DNA of 64,000 bases from Humitalea sp050632385 (GTDB lineage Bacteria > Pseudomonadota > Alphaproteobacteria > Acetobacterales > Acetobacteraceae). The notes beneath the pieces were generated by a model, which worked only from the letters and a program-made list of their open reading frames with translations, ran no database searches and had not been told where the DNA came from. The stretch lies in NCBI RefSeq assembly GCF_050632385.1, contig NZ_CP192599.1:2914001-2978000 (forward strand). Reading direction: 5' to 3'. Below, in pieces: positions 36,964-45,265 of this stretch. How positions within the stretch are numbered: position 1 is the first letter of the stretch; each line of letters begins with the position of its first letter. The position numbers were made by a program, and so were the translations under genes.

Positions 36964-38793
36964 TCACAGCAACACCCGGGTGCCGCTGCGCGGCGCCCAG
37001 GTCGCGGCCGGGGCCGCGCGGCCGCGCAGCACCGCGCGGGTGCGAACAAAGCCGTTCACCGAGACTTGCAGCGCCAGGAACCGTTCCAGCACCGCCGCCA
37101 TCAGGTACAGCCCGCCGGAGTTCCAGGCCTGGGGTTCGAAGGTCAGCGTGACCTCCAGCCCGCGCACGAAAACCCCGGGCCGCTGGCCAGGAATGCGCGC
37201 GACACCGGGGCCGGCCGTGACGGACACCAGCCCCGCGATCGCGCTGCGCGTTTCCGGCGCGTCGCGCAGGTCGTGCAGGCGCATCATCTCCTTCAGCGCC
37301 AGGGCCGCCTGTTCGCCGCCCATGACGCCCAGGTGGTTCAGCGCCAGGTGCGACACCAGCCGCCAGGCGCCGCGTTCGCGCAGATTGGGCCGCAAGGTGG
37401 GCGTGGGAGCGGAGATGCAATCGGCCGCACTCGCCGGGCTGGCCGGGTCGGCGATGCGCAGGCGCGGCTGGCCGCCGCCGAAGGGCAGCAATTCCGGCAG
37501 GTCCCGGTTCAGGCACATCGCCTCGATCGTCAGCACGCCATCGGCCGGGGCCTGCGGGTCGAAGTGGTTGTCGCGCAGCATGATGCGGGTTTCGGTGCCG
37601 GTCAGCGGCGCCGGGGCATGGCGGCGGGTGGCGATCCATTGCGACGGTGCCGTCTCCTCCTCCGCCGCGCCGTCGCGGGCGAGGCGATGAAAGGGCAGCA
37701 CGGCGCGGCGGGCGCCATCGGGCCGGCTCTCGCGCACGCCCTCGATACTATAGACTTCCAGGGCCGCGGGGCGCCGCGCGTCGGGGATGACCAGCCAGTC
37801 CGACTGCGTGCCATCCATGGCGATCGGTTCGCAGCGCTGCGGGAAGATATTGACCACCGGCGTGCAATGCAGCGCCAGTGAGTCGGCGGCGACCGTGCGT
37901 TCCAGTTCCGGCGCCGTGCGGGAGAGGTAGATGAACACCTCCATCCGGTCGGAACGCTGCATCAGGCTGCGCGCCTCCAGCCCCTCCAGGTCGAGGTAGA
38001 GGAATTTCTCGGGGAAGGCGAAATACTCGGTCAGCAGGCGATGCCCGTCGAAGGCACGGCGTGGCCAGGGAAGTGCCGCTTCCTCGCGTTCGAAACCGAC
38101 GGCGCGCAAATTCTCCGGGCCGATCAGCGTGGGCGACGGGTCGCCCGGCCCATTGGCCAGCGCGATGCCGACGCAGGCGGTCGCGAGCAGTTCATGCAAG
38201 CCCCCCGAGACCTGCGGCGAGCCACGCAGGTGCAGGCGGATCTTGTCCAGCCCGGTCTCGGCAAAGGTCAGGTCCGGCGTCAGCGTGCGCAGGGTCAGCC
38301 GCAGGCAGCCGCCCGCACCCGGGGCACGCGGATTGGCGGGGGCCGCAAGCGGCAGGCCCATCAGGCGCACGGCCTCGATCGTCACGGGCCACAGGGTCAC
38401 GTCGTGGCAGGTGACGAAGCGCAAGGGCTCGCCCCGCACCGGTTCGGTTTCGAGCGGCGTGCCGCGCGGGGCCACGGCGGGGCCGCGCGATTCGATTTTG
38501 GGCGCGAGCTTCACCGTGGTCATGCTGGGCACCGGCGCCAGCAGATGCGGCGACAGCAGTTCCAGCAGCGCGTCGGTGATCTCGGGCAGTTCGTCTTCCA
38601 GGCGCTGCTGCACGCGCCCGCCCAGGAAGGCGACACCTTCCAGCAGCCGGTCCACATGCGGATCGTCCACCGTGCCATCGGTGGTGATGCGCAGCCGCCC
38701 CGCGACCTTGGGGTAGGCTTCAGCAAAGTCCCCCGCCAGGCGCCGAAGGGCGGCGAGTTCGCGGTTGTAGAAGGCGAGCAGGCTTTCGCTCAT
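36964..38793 (-). CDS. tssF: T6SS baseplate protein TssF (ImpG/VasA)
   Basis: The 609-aa protein starts MSESLLAFYNRELAALRRLAGDFAEAYPKVAGRLRI, the textbook TssF opening, and continues with VDRLLEGVAFLGGRVQQRLEDELPEITDALLELL. The length is as expected for the family. The ATG at 38793 overlaps the tssE stop by four bases (ATGA). An upstream open frame to 39108 is just the unused part of the tssE region. TssF forms the wedge of the T6SS baseplate with TssG and TssE, linking the tail to the membrane complex. tssG follows directly. Confidence 0.96.
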   Translation of the reverse strand: MSESLLAFYNRELAALRRLAGDFAEAYPKVAGRLRITTDGTVDDPHVDRLLEGVAFLGGRVQQRLEDELPEITDALLELLSPHLLAPVPSMTTVKLAPKIESRGPAVAPRGTPLETEPVRGEPLRFVTCHDVTLWPVTIEAVRLMGLPLAAPANPRAPGAGGCLRLTLRTLTPDLTFAETGLDKIRLHLRGSPQVSGGLHELLATACVGIALANGPGDPSPTLIGPENLRAVGFEREEAALPWPRRAFDGHRLLTEYFAFPEKFLYLDLEGLEARSLMQRSDRMEVFIYLSRTAPELERTVAADSLALHCTPVVNIFPQRCEPIAMDGTQSDWLVIPDARRPAALEVYSIEGVRESRPDGARRAVLPFHRLARDGAAEEETAPSQWIATRRHAPAPLTGTETRIMLRDNHFDPQAPADGVLTIEAMCLNRDLPELLPFGGGQPRLRIADPASPASAADCISAPTPTLRPNLRERGAWRLVSHLALNHLGVMGGEQAALALKEMMRLHDLRDAPETRSAIAGLVSVTAGPGVARIPGQRPGVFVRGLEVTLTFEPQAWNSGGLYLMAAVLERFLALQVSVNGFVRTRAVLRGRAAPAATWAPRSGTRVLL

Positions 38794-39338
38794 GTGCGTT
38801 CCGCCACGCGGACCTCGTGCGACACGGCCTCGACCACCGTCTCGAAGCTGATGGGTTCTGGGATCGGGTCGGTCCGCAGCACGGCATCCACCTTCAGCCG
38901 CAGGGTGCGGTCCAACTCGCTGCCGCTTTCCTTCAGGGTCACGCGCACCGATAGCAGCCGCGGTTCGAAGCGGCGGATCACGCGCTCGACCTCCTGCGCC
39001 AGGGCATGCCGCCGTTCCTCCAGCGCATAGGCGCCGGAGGTTGCGTCGGGGATGCCGTAGCCGAGCGGTGAATGCGGGAGTTCCGGCGTCGTGACCGGCA
39101 AGGGCCACCGCCGCCGGCGTGCGTTCAGTAGCGATTCAAGGTCCCGCCGCACCGCCGTGCGCAGCGTTTCCAGGGCGAAGGCCGGGGTCAACGGCGGGTC
39201 GTTCGGCGCGCCGGGGTCGGCGTCGAGCAGACGGTCGAGCAGCGGCAGGCGGACCCGCAGGCCGCCACCGCGCACGCCGCCCGTGCTGCCGCCGGAGGCC
39301 CGATCGCCGCCGCGTTCCCCGCCGTACCGCTCGCTCAT
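38790..39338 (-). CDS. tssE: T6SS baseplate protein TssE (gp25-like)
   Basis: This 182-aa protein begins MSERYGGERGG at 39338 and shares the phage gp25 lysozyme-like fold family: RLPLLDRLLDADP near the start, LNARRRRWPLP in the middle, and a C-terminal VERVIRRFEPRLLSVRVTL segment. TssE sits in the T6SS baseplate next to TssF and starts sheath assembly. The ATG overlaps the last base of the tagJ stop (TGATG), and the gene ends in a four-base overlap with tssF. The first 30 residues are glycine-rich and appear disordered. Confidence 0.93.
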   Translation of the reverse strand: MSERYGGERGGDRASGGSTGGVRGGGLRVRLPLLDRLLDADPGAPNDPPLTPAFALETLRTAVRRDLESLLNARRRRWPLPVTTPELPHSPLGYGIPDATSGAYALEERRHALAQEVERVIRRFEPRLLSVRVTLKESGSELDRTLRLKVDAVLRTDPIPEPISFETVVEAVSHEVRVAERT

Positions 39339-40141
39339 CAGTCGGTCTTGAAGCGGATCGCGGCGATGTCGGCCAGGGCGATCGCTTCCTCGCCGATCAG
39401 GAACAGCCGCTGGCCGTGGCCGCGCACGGGCCCCGGGCCTTCGGTCCATTCGGTGACGCGGCCGAGGCGGATCGGGTCGGGCTGCCCGGGCGGACCGGCG
39501 TAGAGGGTCGGCATATAGACCACGCCCTCGGTGCCATCCTTGAGTTCGATCGTCGTGCGGCGCCAGGCGAGGTCGCGCGGGCGGCGCGGTGCCTCGAATT
39601 CCAGCAGCACCAGGCGGTCGGTCGGCACCAGGATATGCTCGCCGGCGGTGGTCAGCACTTCGACCATCGGCGCCATCAGGTCGTCGGCGTCGCGGAAATC
39701 ATCGAAGGCGATGATGGTGCCATCGGCCAGTTCGGCCTCGCCGGCGACCTGGGTGCGGGCTTCCTCGGCGACCAGCGCCTCGGCCACGGCTTCCTCGGCA
39801 GCGCCCGCGCGAGCGAGGACGGAGGCGCGGATCGCCGCCTTCTGGGCATCGGTCGCGTCATCGCCCGAGAACTTCGGCGCGCGGCCTTCGTTCCAGACCT
39901 GCTGGCGCACGACTTCGGCGCGCAGCAGCTTGCGGAATTCCAGCACCGCCGGCGACGGGTCGTCCAGCACGGCGGCATCCAGCATGCGGTCGGCACGCTC
40001 CGCATCGCCGGCAAACAGCATCAGTTCGGCGAGCAGCCAGCGCGCCCCCGAATCCCGAGGCGCCGCCTTGACCGCGCTTTGCGCCGCCGCCACCGCAGCC
40101 GCCAGATCCCCTGCCTTGAACGCCTCGCCCGCCGTTGCCAT
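39338..40141 (-). CDS. tagJ: T6SS accessory protein TagJ (ImpE)
   Basis: The 267-aa protein opens with a TPR-like helical part (FKAGDLAAAVAAAQSAVKAAPRDSGARWLLAELMLFAGD) and continues as in the ImpE/TagJ family, including the GDDATDAQKAAIRA region, a repeated acidic stretch and a late FLIGEEAIALADIAAIRF. ImpE/TagJ binds the TssB N-terminus in systems that have it and may influence sheath disassembly with ClpV. It lies between tssC2 and tssE, the same position as impE in rhizobial imp clusters. Confidence 0.93.
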   Translation of the reverse strand: MATAGEAFKAGDLAAAVAAAQSAVKAAPRDSGARWLLAELMLFAGDAERADRMLDAAVLDDPSPAVLEFRKLLRAEVVRQQVWNEGRAPKFSGDDATDAQKAAIRASVLARAGAAEEAVAEALVAEEARTQVAGEAELADGTIIAFDDFRDADDLMAPMVEVLTTAGEHILVPTDRLVLLEFEAPRRPRDLAWRRTTIELKDGTEGVVYMPTLYAGPPGQPDPIRLGRVTEWTEGPGPVRGHGQRLFLIGEEAIALADIAAIRFKTD

Positions 40142-40167
40142 CGTGGTCTTTTCCCTTTGTCTGCTGG

Positions 40168-41664
40168 TCAGGCCGCGGCCCGCGCGGCGCTGAGGTCGGT
40201 GACGAGTCGGAATGAGGCTCCGACCTCATCCAACTGGTAATGCGGCTGCAGATAGACAGTGCAGCCGTAGGATCCGGGCTTGCCGGGCTTTTCCCGCACT
40301 TCCACGCGCGCGTCGCGCAGCGGATAGCGGGATGCGACATCGCCACCGCCGCCCAGGCCGCTGACGTGCTTGTTCAGCCATTGTTGCAGCCGCAATTCCA
40401 CATCGCCCGGCGCCATGAAACTGCCGACCATGTCGCGCCCCATCAGCTTCACGATATGGGCGAAGCGCGAGACGCAGAGCACGCTGTTGAGCTGGGAGGA
40501 AATGCGCTGGTTCGCATCCGCCACCTGGGTCGTCATCTTCGGCGGGCGATGCAGGCTGGGGACGGCGCCGAAGGACCCCTCCGGCAGGCCGTCCAGCCCG
40601 CAGAGGGCGATCAACTCGGCCTCCGCCGCCTGGCGTTCCTGTTCGTCGGTCAGCGAGAGTTCCAGCGGCGGGCGCGGCGGCGGCCCGGGCGGGTCGGAGC
40701 GGAAGTGTTCATGCACCAGCGTGTCCACCACGCCGCCGACGGGGTCCCAGCCCGGTTCGGCGCCACGGATTTCGGCGGGCCAGCGGTAGCGGGCAAAGGC
40801 CCGCGCGGCGACGGAAGCAAAGGCATAGACCGGCGTCGTCCAGACCCGGTCCTGCGCGGTCGGCGCGAATTCGCGGTAGCGGAACAGGTCGGTGCGCGTG
40901 CCGTCATCATCCCAGCGCGGCCGGCCCAGGGTGCGCGGCAGGACCAGGGCCAGGAAGCGCGTATCCTCCCGCGCCGCCAGGCTGCGCCAGCGCGCCCGTT
41001 CGGGGCCGCGAATGGCGTCCGACAGGGAGAAGGCGGTCGTCGCCTCGTTGAAACTGTCCAGGCCCACCAGCGCGGGGGAGGCCGCGAGCACGATCGGGCA
41101 AAACGCCGCCGCGGCGACGGCGGCGAGATAGTCCAGCGCCGAGACATCGTCGACCGGATGGCCGGGACCCGGGCCGGGCCGGATCTCGTAATCGCCGATC
41201 AGCATGCCGTAGGGCTCGCCGCCGGCCGAGCCGAACTCTTCCTCGTAGATCTTCTTGAACAGGGCCGACTGGTCGAATTCGACGGCGCGTTCCAGGTCGC
41301 GCGCCAGTTCCTGCCAGCGCACGGCCAGCAGCCGCACCTTGACCAGGCGGTCCTGCACGAAGCCTTCGACCAGCCAGGACAGGCCGCGCCAGGCGCCCTC
41401 CATCCGCACCACGCGCGGGTGATGCAGCACGGCGTCGAGTTGTCGGGAAATCGCCAGGTCGATGGCCGCGATGTCGCGGTCCAGCGCCTCTTCCAGCACC
41501 TCGCGGCGGTCGCGACCGCTGGCGATCTCGCGCAGCAGGGGCTCGCCCATCCAGGTGCGCAGCACCGTGCGCGCATCGGGGTCGGCCAGGAAATCGGCCA
41601 CCGCGGCGGCGGCCGCGCCGCCACCGAAAAACTGGCCGGAGAGGACGGCGTCCCGAAGCGACAC
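40168..41664 (-). CDS. Second T6SS sheath large-subunit paralog, TssC-like (ImpD/TssC40 type)
   Basis: This 498-aa protein is clearly TssC-like: MEGAWRGLSWLVEGF, AVEFDQSALFKKIYEEEFGSAGGEPYGMLIGDYE, and the C-terminal segment SRFAHIVKLMGRDMVGSFM then PLRDARVEVREKPGKPGSYGCTVYLQPHYQL. It differs from the neighbouring canonical TssC, especially in its N-terminal 60 residues. It matches the place of ImpD in rhizobial imp clusters and TssC40 of Agrobacterium, where two TssC-type genes also follow one another. It could mix into the sheath with TssC or be used at its end. The function is inferred from family and position. Confidence 0.93.
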   Translation of the reverse strand: MSLRDAVLSGQFFGGGAAAAAVADFLADPDARTVLRTWMGEPLLREIASGRDRREVLEEALDRDIAAIDLAISRQLDAVLHHPRVVRMEGAWRGLSWLVEGFVQDRLVKVRLLAVRWQELARDLERAVEFDQSALFKKIYEEEFGSAGGEPYGMLIGDYEIRPGPGPGHPVDDVSALDYLAAVAAAAFCPIVLAASPALVGLDSFNEATTAFSLSDAIRGPERARWRSLAAREDTRFLALVLPRTLGRPRWDDDGTRTDLFRYREFAPTAQDRVWTTPVYAFASVAARAFARYRWPAEIRGAEPGWDPVGGVVDTLVHEHFRSDPPGPPPRPPLELSLTDEQERQAAEAELIALCGLDGLPEGSFGAVPSLHRPPKMTTQVADANQRISSQLNSVLCVSRFAHIVKLMGRDMVGSFMAPGDVELRLQQWLNKHVSGLGGGGDVASRYPLRDARVEVREKPGKPGSYGCTVYLQPHYQLDEVGASFRLVTDLSAARAAA

Positions 41665-41683
41665 GCCGCCCCCTCCGATCAGG

Positions 41684-43180
41684 TCAGGACTTCTGCGGAA
41701 TACGCGCGACCATGCGCATGGAGGTGGTCAGTTCCTCCATCTGCAGCCACGGGCGCAGGTAGGCGACCGCGTTGTAGGAACCCGGCTTGCCCGGGATTTC
41801 CTTCACCTCGACCTTGGCTTCCCGCAGCGGATACTTGGCGCGGCTTTCCTGGCCGGCACCTTCCATCGGGTTGACGTAGTTCTGGATCCAGCGGTTCAGC
41901 CAGAGTTCGCAATCCGTCGCCTCCATGAAGGAGCCGATCTTGTCGCGCGCCATCACCTTCAGGAAGTGGGCGAAGCGGCTGGTCGCCATGATGTACGGCA
42001 GGCGGGCGGAAATCGCGGCATTCGCCGTGGCTTCCGGCCGGTCGTACTTCTTCGGCTTCTGGGTCGTCTGGGCCCCGAAGAACACCGAGTAGTCGGTGTT
42101 CTTGTAGTGGCAGAGCGGCAGGAAGCCGTTGTTCGACAGTTCCGCTTCACGCCGGTCGGTGATGCCGATTTCCGTCGGGCACTTGGCGTCCATGTCGCCA
42201 TCGTCGGAGGTGAAGACGTGGTTCGGCAGGTTGGTCACCTTGCCGCCGCCCTCCGCACCGCGGATGGCCGTGCACCAGCCGTATTGCGCGAAGGCGTCGG
42301 TCAGCCGGACGCCGTGCACATAGGCCGCGTTCATCCAGCAATAGTCGTTGTGCTCCATCGCCTTGGCCGAACCGTCCGCATTGAACGGCGCTTCCTCATA
42401 GGCGAATTCCTCGATCGGCGAGGTCGCGGCGCCATAAGGCAGGCGGGCGATCACGCGCGGCAGGACGAGGGTGACGAAGCGGCTGTCCTCGCTGTCGCGG
42501 AACGAACGCCACTTGGCGTATTCCTGCGTCTCGAAGATCTTGGACAGGTCGCGCGGCTTGGACAGCTCGCGGTAGTCCGAGAAGCCGAACATGCCGGGGC
42601 CGGCGGCCGAGACGAAGGGCGCGAAGCCCGCCGCCGCGACATTCGACATCAGGCGCAGGGTCTCGATGTCATCCGGGTGGTTGTTCCACTCGTAGTCACC
42701 GATCAGCGCGCCATAGGGCTCGCCACCCGGGGTGCCGAACTCGTTCTCGTAGACTTTCTTGAACAGGCCGGACTGGTCGAATTCGACCGCGCGCGTCAGG
42801 TCGCGGTTGAGGTCGCGCTTGGAGGCCTGAAGCATCCGAATCTTGAGGCTGGTCCCCGTCTCGCTGTTCATCACGAGGTGGTTGAGACCGCGCCAGGAGC
42901 CCTCGAGCTTCAGGAACTTCTCGTTGTGGACGATGGCGTTGAGCTGTTCCGACAGCTTGGCGTCGATCGCCGCGATGGCGCGGGTGAAGGTCTGCGTCAG
43001 GTTGCGGCTGTAGGTGATGGTCCCCTTCAGCGCTTCCTCGGTCAGGGCCTTGATCAGGTCCTGGGCGCGGTCGCGCTCGGTCTGCTTGGTCGCCCCCAGC
43101 ACCTGGTCGAGAAAGGAGACGCCCGCGTCCTCGGTCGTCGTCGTGCCGGCAGCGCCGGGTTGGGCTTCGGTTCCGCTCAT
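41684..43180 (-). CDS. tssC: T6SS contractile sheath large subunit TssC (VipB/ImpC)
   Basis: The 498-aa product carries the main TssC landmarks: LEGSWRGLNHLV, AVEFDQSGLFKKVYENEFGTPGGEPYGALIGDYE, WRSFRDSEDSRFVTLVLPRVIARLPYG and the late SRFAHFLKVMARDKIGSFM. With TssB it forms the contractile sheath around the Hcp tube. The AAGGAGGG ribosome-binding site lies within the end of tssB, four bases upstream of tssC, so both are translated together. The length is as usual for the family. Confidence 0.96.
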   Translation of the reverse strand: MSGTEAQPGAAGTTTTEDAGVSFLDQVLGATKQTERDRAQDLIKALTEEALKGTITYSRNLTQTFTRAIAAIDAKLSEQLNAIVHNEKFLKLEGSWRGLNHLVMNSETGTSLKIRMLQASKRDLNRDLTRAVEFDQSGLFKKVYENEFGTPGGEPYGALIGDYEWNNHPDDIETLRLMSNVAAAGFAPFVSAAGPGMFGFSDYRELSKPRDLSKIFETQEYAKWRSFRDSEDSRFVTLVLPRVIARLPYGAATSPIEEFAYEEAPFNADGSAKAMEHNDYCWMNAAYVHGVRLTDAFAQYGWCTAIRGAEGGGKVTNLPNHVFTSDDGDMDAKCPTEIGITDRREAELSNNGFLPLCHYKNTDYSVFFGAQTTQKPKKYDRPEATANAAISARLPYIMATSRFAHFLKVMARDKIGSFMEATDCELWLNRWIQNYVNPMEGAGQESRAKYPLREAKVEVKEIPGKPGSYNAVAYLRPWLQMEELTTSMRMVARIPQKS

Positions 43181-43184
43181 GCGA

Positions 43185-43691
43185 TCAGCCCTCCTTCTTG
43201 TCGAGGCCGAGCTGTTCGGACAGCGCCTTCAGCTTGTCGGCATCCTGCAGGACCTCGTCCAGCAGGCCTTCGAGCTGGTCGGAGTTATCCGCCTTGCTCA
43301 TCAGGTCGCGCAGCTTGGCGCGGGTGTCGAGCAGCGCCTTCAGCGCCGGCACCTGTTCGGCGACCTTGGCGGGGGCGAAGTCGTCCATGCTGCGGAACTT
43401 CAGGTTGACGCCCATCTGGCTGCCGTCACCGGCCAGGGTGTTGTCGACCTTCATGTTCAGGCCCGGGGCAACCCGCGCCATCACGTCGTTGAAGTTGTCA
43501 CGGTCGATCTGGACGAACTTGCGCTCGGCCAGGGGCTTCAGCGGCTCGCTCGGGTCACCGGCGAAGTCGCCCATGACGCCGACGATGAAGGGCAGTTCGC
43601 GGACGATCGCGGCACCCTCGGTCTCGACGTCGTAGGTGATGTGAACGCGCGGCTTCCGCACGCGGTTCAGCTTGTCATGAACGCTGGCCAT
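43185..43691 (-). CDS. tssB: T6SS contractile sheath small subunit TssB (VipA/ImpB)
   Basis: This 168-aa protein begins MASVHDKLNRVRKPRVHITYDVETEGA and continues ELPFIVGVMGDFAGDP, the conserved TssB start. The C-terminal half is helical, where TssC and ClpV contacts lie in related proteins. A GGGGAG ribosome-binding site precedes the ATG at 43691; a longer open frame to 43754 has no family similarity. TssB and TssC pair to build the sheath. A 223-base gap separates it from tssA upstream, so a second promoter may lie there; TTGACG at 43862-43867 (minus strand) is a possible -35 box without a clear partner. Confidence 0.96.
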   Translation of the reverse strand: MASVHDKLNRVRKPRVHITYDVETEGAAIVRELPFIVGVMGDFAGDPSEPLKPLAERKFVQIDRDNFNDVMARVAPGLNMKVDNTLAGDGSQMGVNLKFRSMDDFAPAKVAEQVPALKALLDTRAKLRDLMSKADNSDQLEGLLDEVLQDADKLKALSEQLGLDKKEG

Positions 43692-43914
43692 CGGCTCTCC
43701 CCAACCGGCGCCCGATGCGCCGAACTGCTGTTTCAACGGCGGCCCCGGGAACATCCGCCTGGATGGCCCCGGACCGATCCTTCACCGGCGGGCCTTCCCG
43801 ACCAAGGGTTGGCCCATGCCCGTTTTAACCCGGCCGGAGCCTAGGTCTTGATAAATCCCCGCGTCAACGACCGGTTGTCGCCACACGGCCGCCTTCGCGT
43901 AATGGACGCTAGTC

Positions 43915-45051
43915 TTAGCTGTAACCTTCGTCGAGGGACGTCGGCCGAATGCCAAGTGCGGTCAGCATACCTGTGCGGGCCGTTTCATCCTGCAGCACCT
44001 CTGCCAGCAACTCGGGCAGAGTCATACGGCCACGGCGTACCGCGTCAGATAACGTATACGCGAGGAAGGAATGCGGCTCGGTCTTCTGGAAGAATTCGGC
44101 GACCTGCTCCAGCACCTTCAGCGCCTGTTCCCGCCCGGCCAGGCTGCCGACCGGAATGCCGAAGCCGCCGGCGGCCATCGCCACGCCGCCTCCCCCCGCC
44201 GCGGCAGCGACGCCGCCCGCCGCGACCTCACCGGCCTCGGCCCCCGCCACGACTTCCGGCCCGCCCGCCAGCGCGTCGGCGGCTTCACGCAGCCGATCCA
44301 GCACCTCGCCCACCCGCCGCGTGGGCGGGCTGTCGTAACCGAAGCGGGCGTCCACCTGGTCCTGGAACGCCTGCCAGGCCTCGCGCGCCGCCCGTGCCTC
44401 CATGGCGGTCGCGCGCAAGCCCGCGCGATCGAACTTCGCCTCCGTCTCGATGCTGTCGAGCTTGATGACGCCCTGGCTGTAGCGCAGTTCCTTGCGTTCC
44501 TCGTCGGCGAGGCCGGAGGTTTCCAGCGACGCCTCATACTGATAGAGCCCGAGCGGTTCGCCCGTCGGGCGGCGGAACAGCGCCATGCGCCGCAATGCCT
44601 GCATCACGGTGCCGTCGGCATCGCCACCGGCCAGCCCGCCGATCGGCGACGCGCGGCCCTCCATCCCCTCGTCATCGGGCTGCGGGAAGCCCGGGTCCCA
44701 GAAATTCTCCAGCAAGCCGGTCAGCAGGCGAGCGCCGGAGGCGAGGCCGGCGAGGCCGTCCTGGCGAACCAGCGCCTCGGTCAGCCAGGCCGCGATCTCG
44801 AAATCCTTGGACTTGGTCGTCAACACCTCGACCGCGATGCGGCGGACTGCGCGCCAGCCCTCGACCGGGGCGCCATCGGATTCACCCTGGCTGTCGCGGG
44901 CGCGTTCCTCGGCGCGCGCCTCGGCCCGCGCGTCCCGCAGCTTCTGGTAGGGCGAACTCGGCGAGTAATCGGTGCGCAGATCCTCACCGGCGCCGTCATT
45001 CGCCTCCAGCGCGGCCAGCATGCCGGCCACATCAACCACGTCGTCGCTCAT
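43915..45051 (-). CDS. tssA: T6SS cap/baseplate-associated protein TssA (ImpA)
   Basis: The 378-aa protein has an ImpA_N-type domain with KLRDARAEARAEERARD near residue 37 and ENFWDPGFPQPDDEGMEGR near residue 115. The C-terminus carries QKTEPHSFLAYTLSDAVRRGRMTLPELLAEVL, which is conserved in the family. A glycine/alanine-rich linker (about 270-305) separates these parts. TssA helps start and guide tail growth and is the first gene of the minus-strand T6SS unit. It is divergent from clpV, with 214 bases between them containing the promoters, in which I see no confident boxes. Confidence 0.94.
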   Translation of the reverse strand: MSDDVVDVAGMLAALEANDGAGEDLRTDYSPSSPYQKLRDARAEARAEERARDSQGESDGAPVEGWRAVRRIAVEVLTTKSKDFEIAAWLTEALVRQDGLAGLASGARLLTGLLENFWDPGFPQPDDEGMEGRASPIGGLAGGDADGTVMQALRRMALFRRPTGEPLGLYQYEASLETSGLADEERKELRYSQGVIKLDSIETEAKFDRAGLRATAMEARAAREAWQAFQDQVDARFGYDSPPTRRVGEVLDRLREAADALAGGPEVVAGAEAGEVAAGGVAAAAGGGGVAMAAGGFGIPVGSLAGREQALKVLEQVAEFFQKTEPHSFLAYTLSDAVRRGRMTLPELLAEVLQDETARTGMLTALGIRPTSLDEGYS

Positions 45052-45265
45052 GCCTGGCCCCTGCTGTTCATCGCCGCCGCCAGCGGACCGTTCATCACCG
45101 CCGCCCGCGGATACGGGGTGGCCGATAACACTTCATGAAGACTAAGGCGGTATCAGATCATTCGCAAAGCGGGGCGACCACTGGACACGGGCGGATCGGC
45201 CCCCGTAGCCTCCGCCCCCGCAAAGACCCGCATGCGTGCGGCGGCGATGGGGGGACCTCGGCTTC

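Noticed and set aside
28517..43909. Shared 13-base GCGTAATGGACGC at 28517-28529 and 43897-43909
   Set aside because: A match this short is expected by chance in 64 kb, and the surrounding bases are not shared beyond a few positions.
45052..45265. Sigma-54 promoter between tssA and clpV
   Set aside because: No TGGCAC-N5-TTGC-like pair was visible on either strand.
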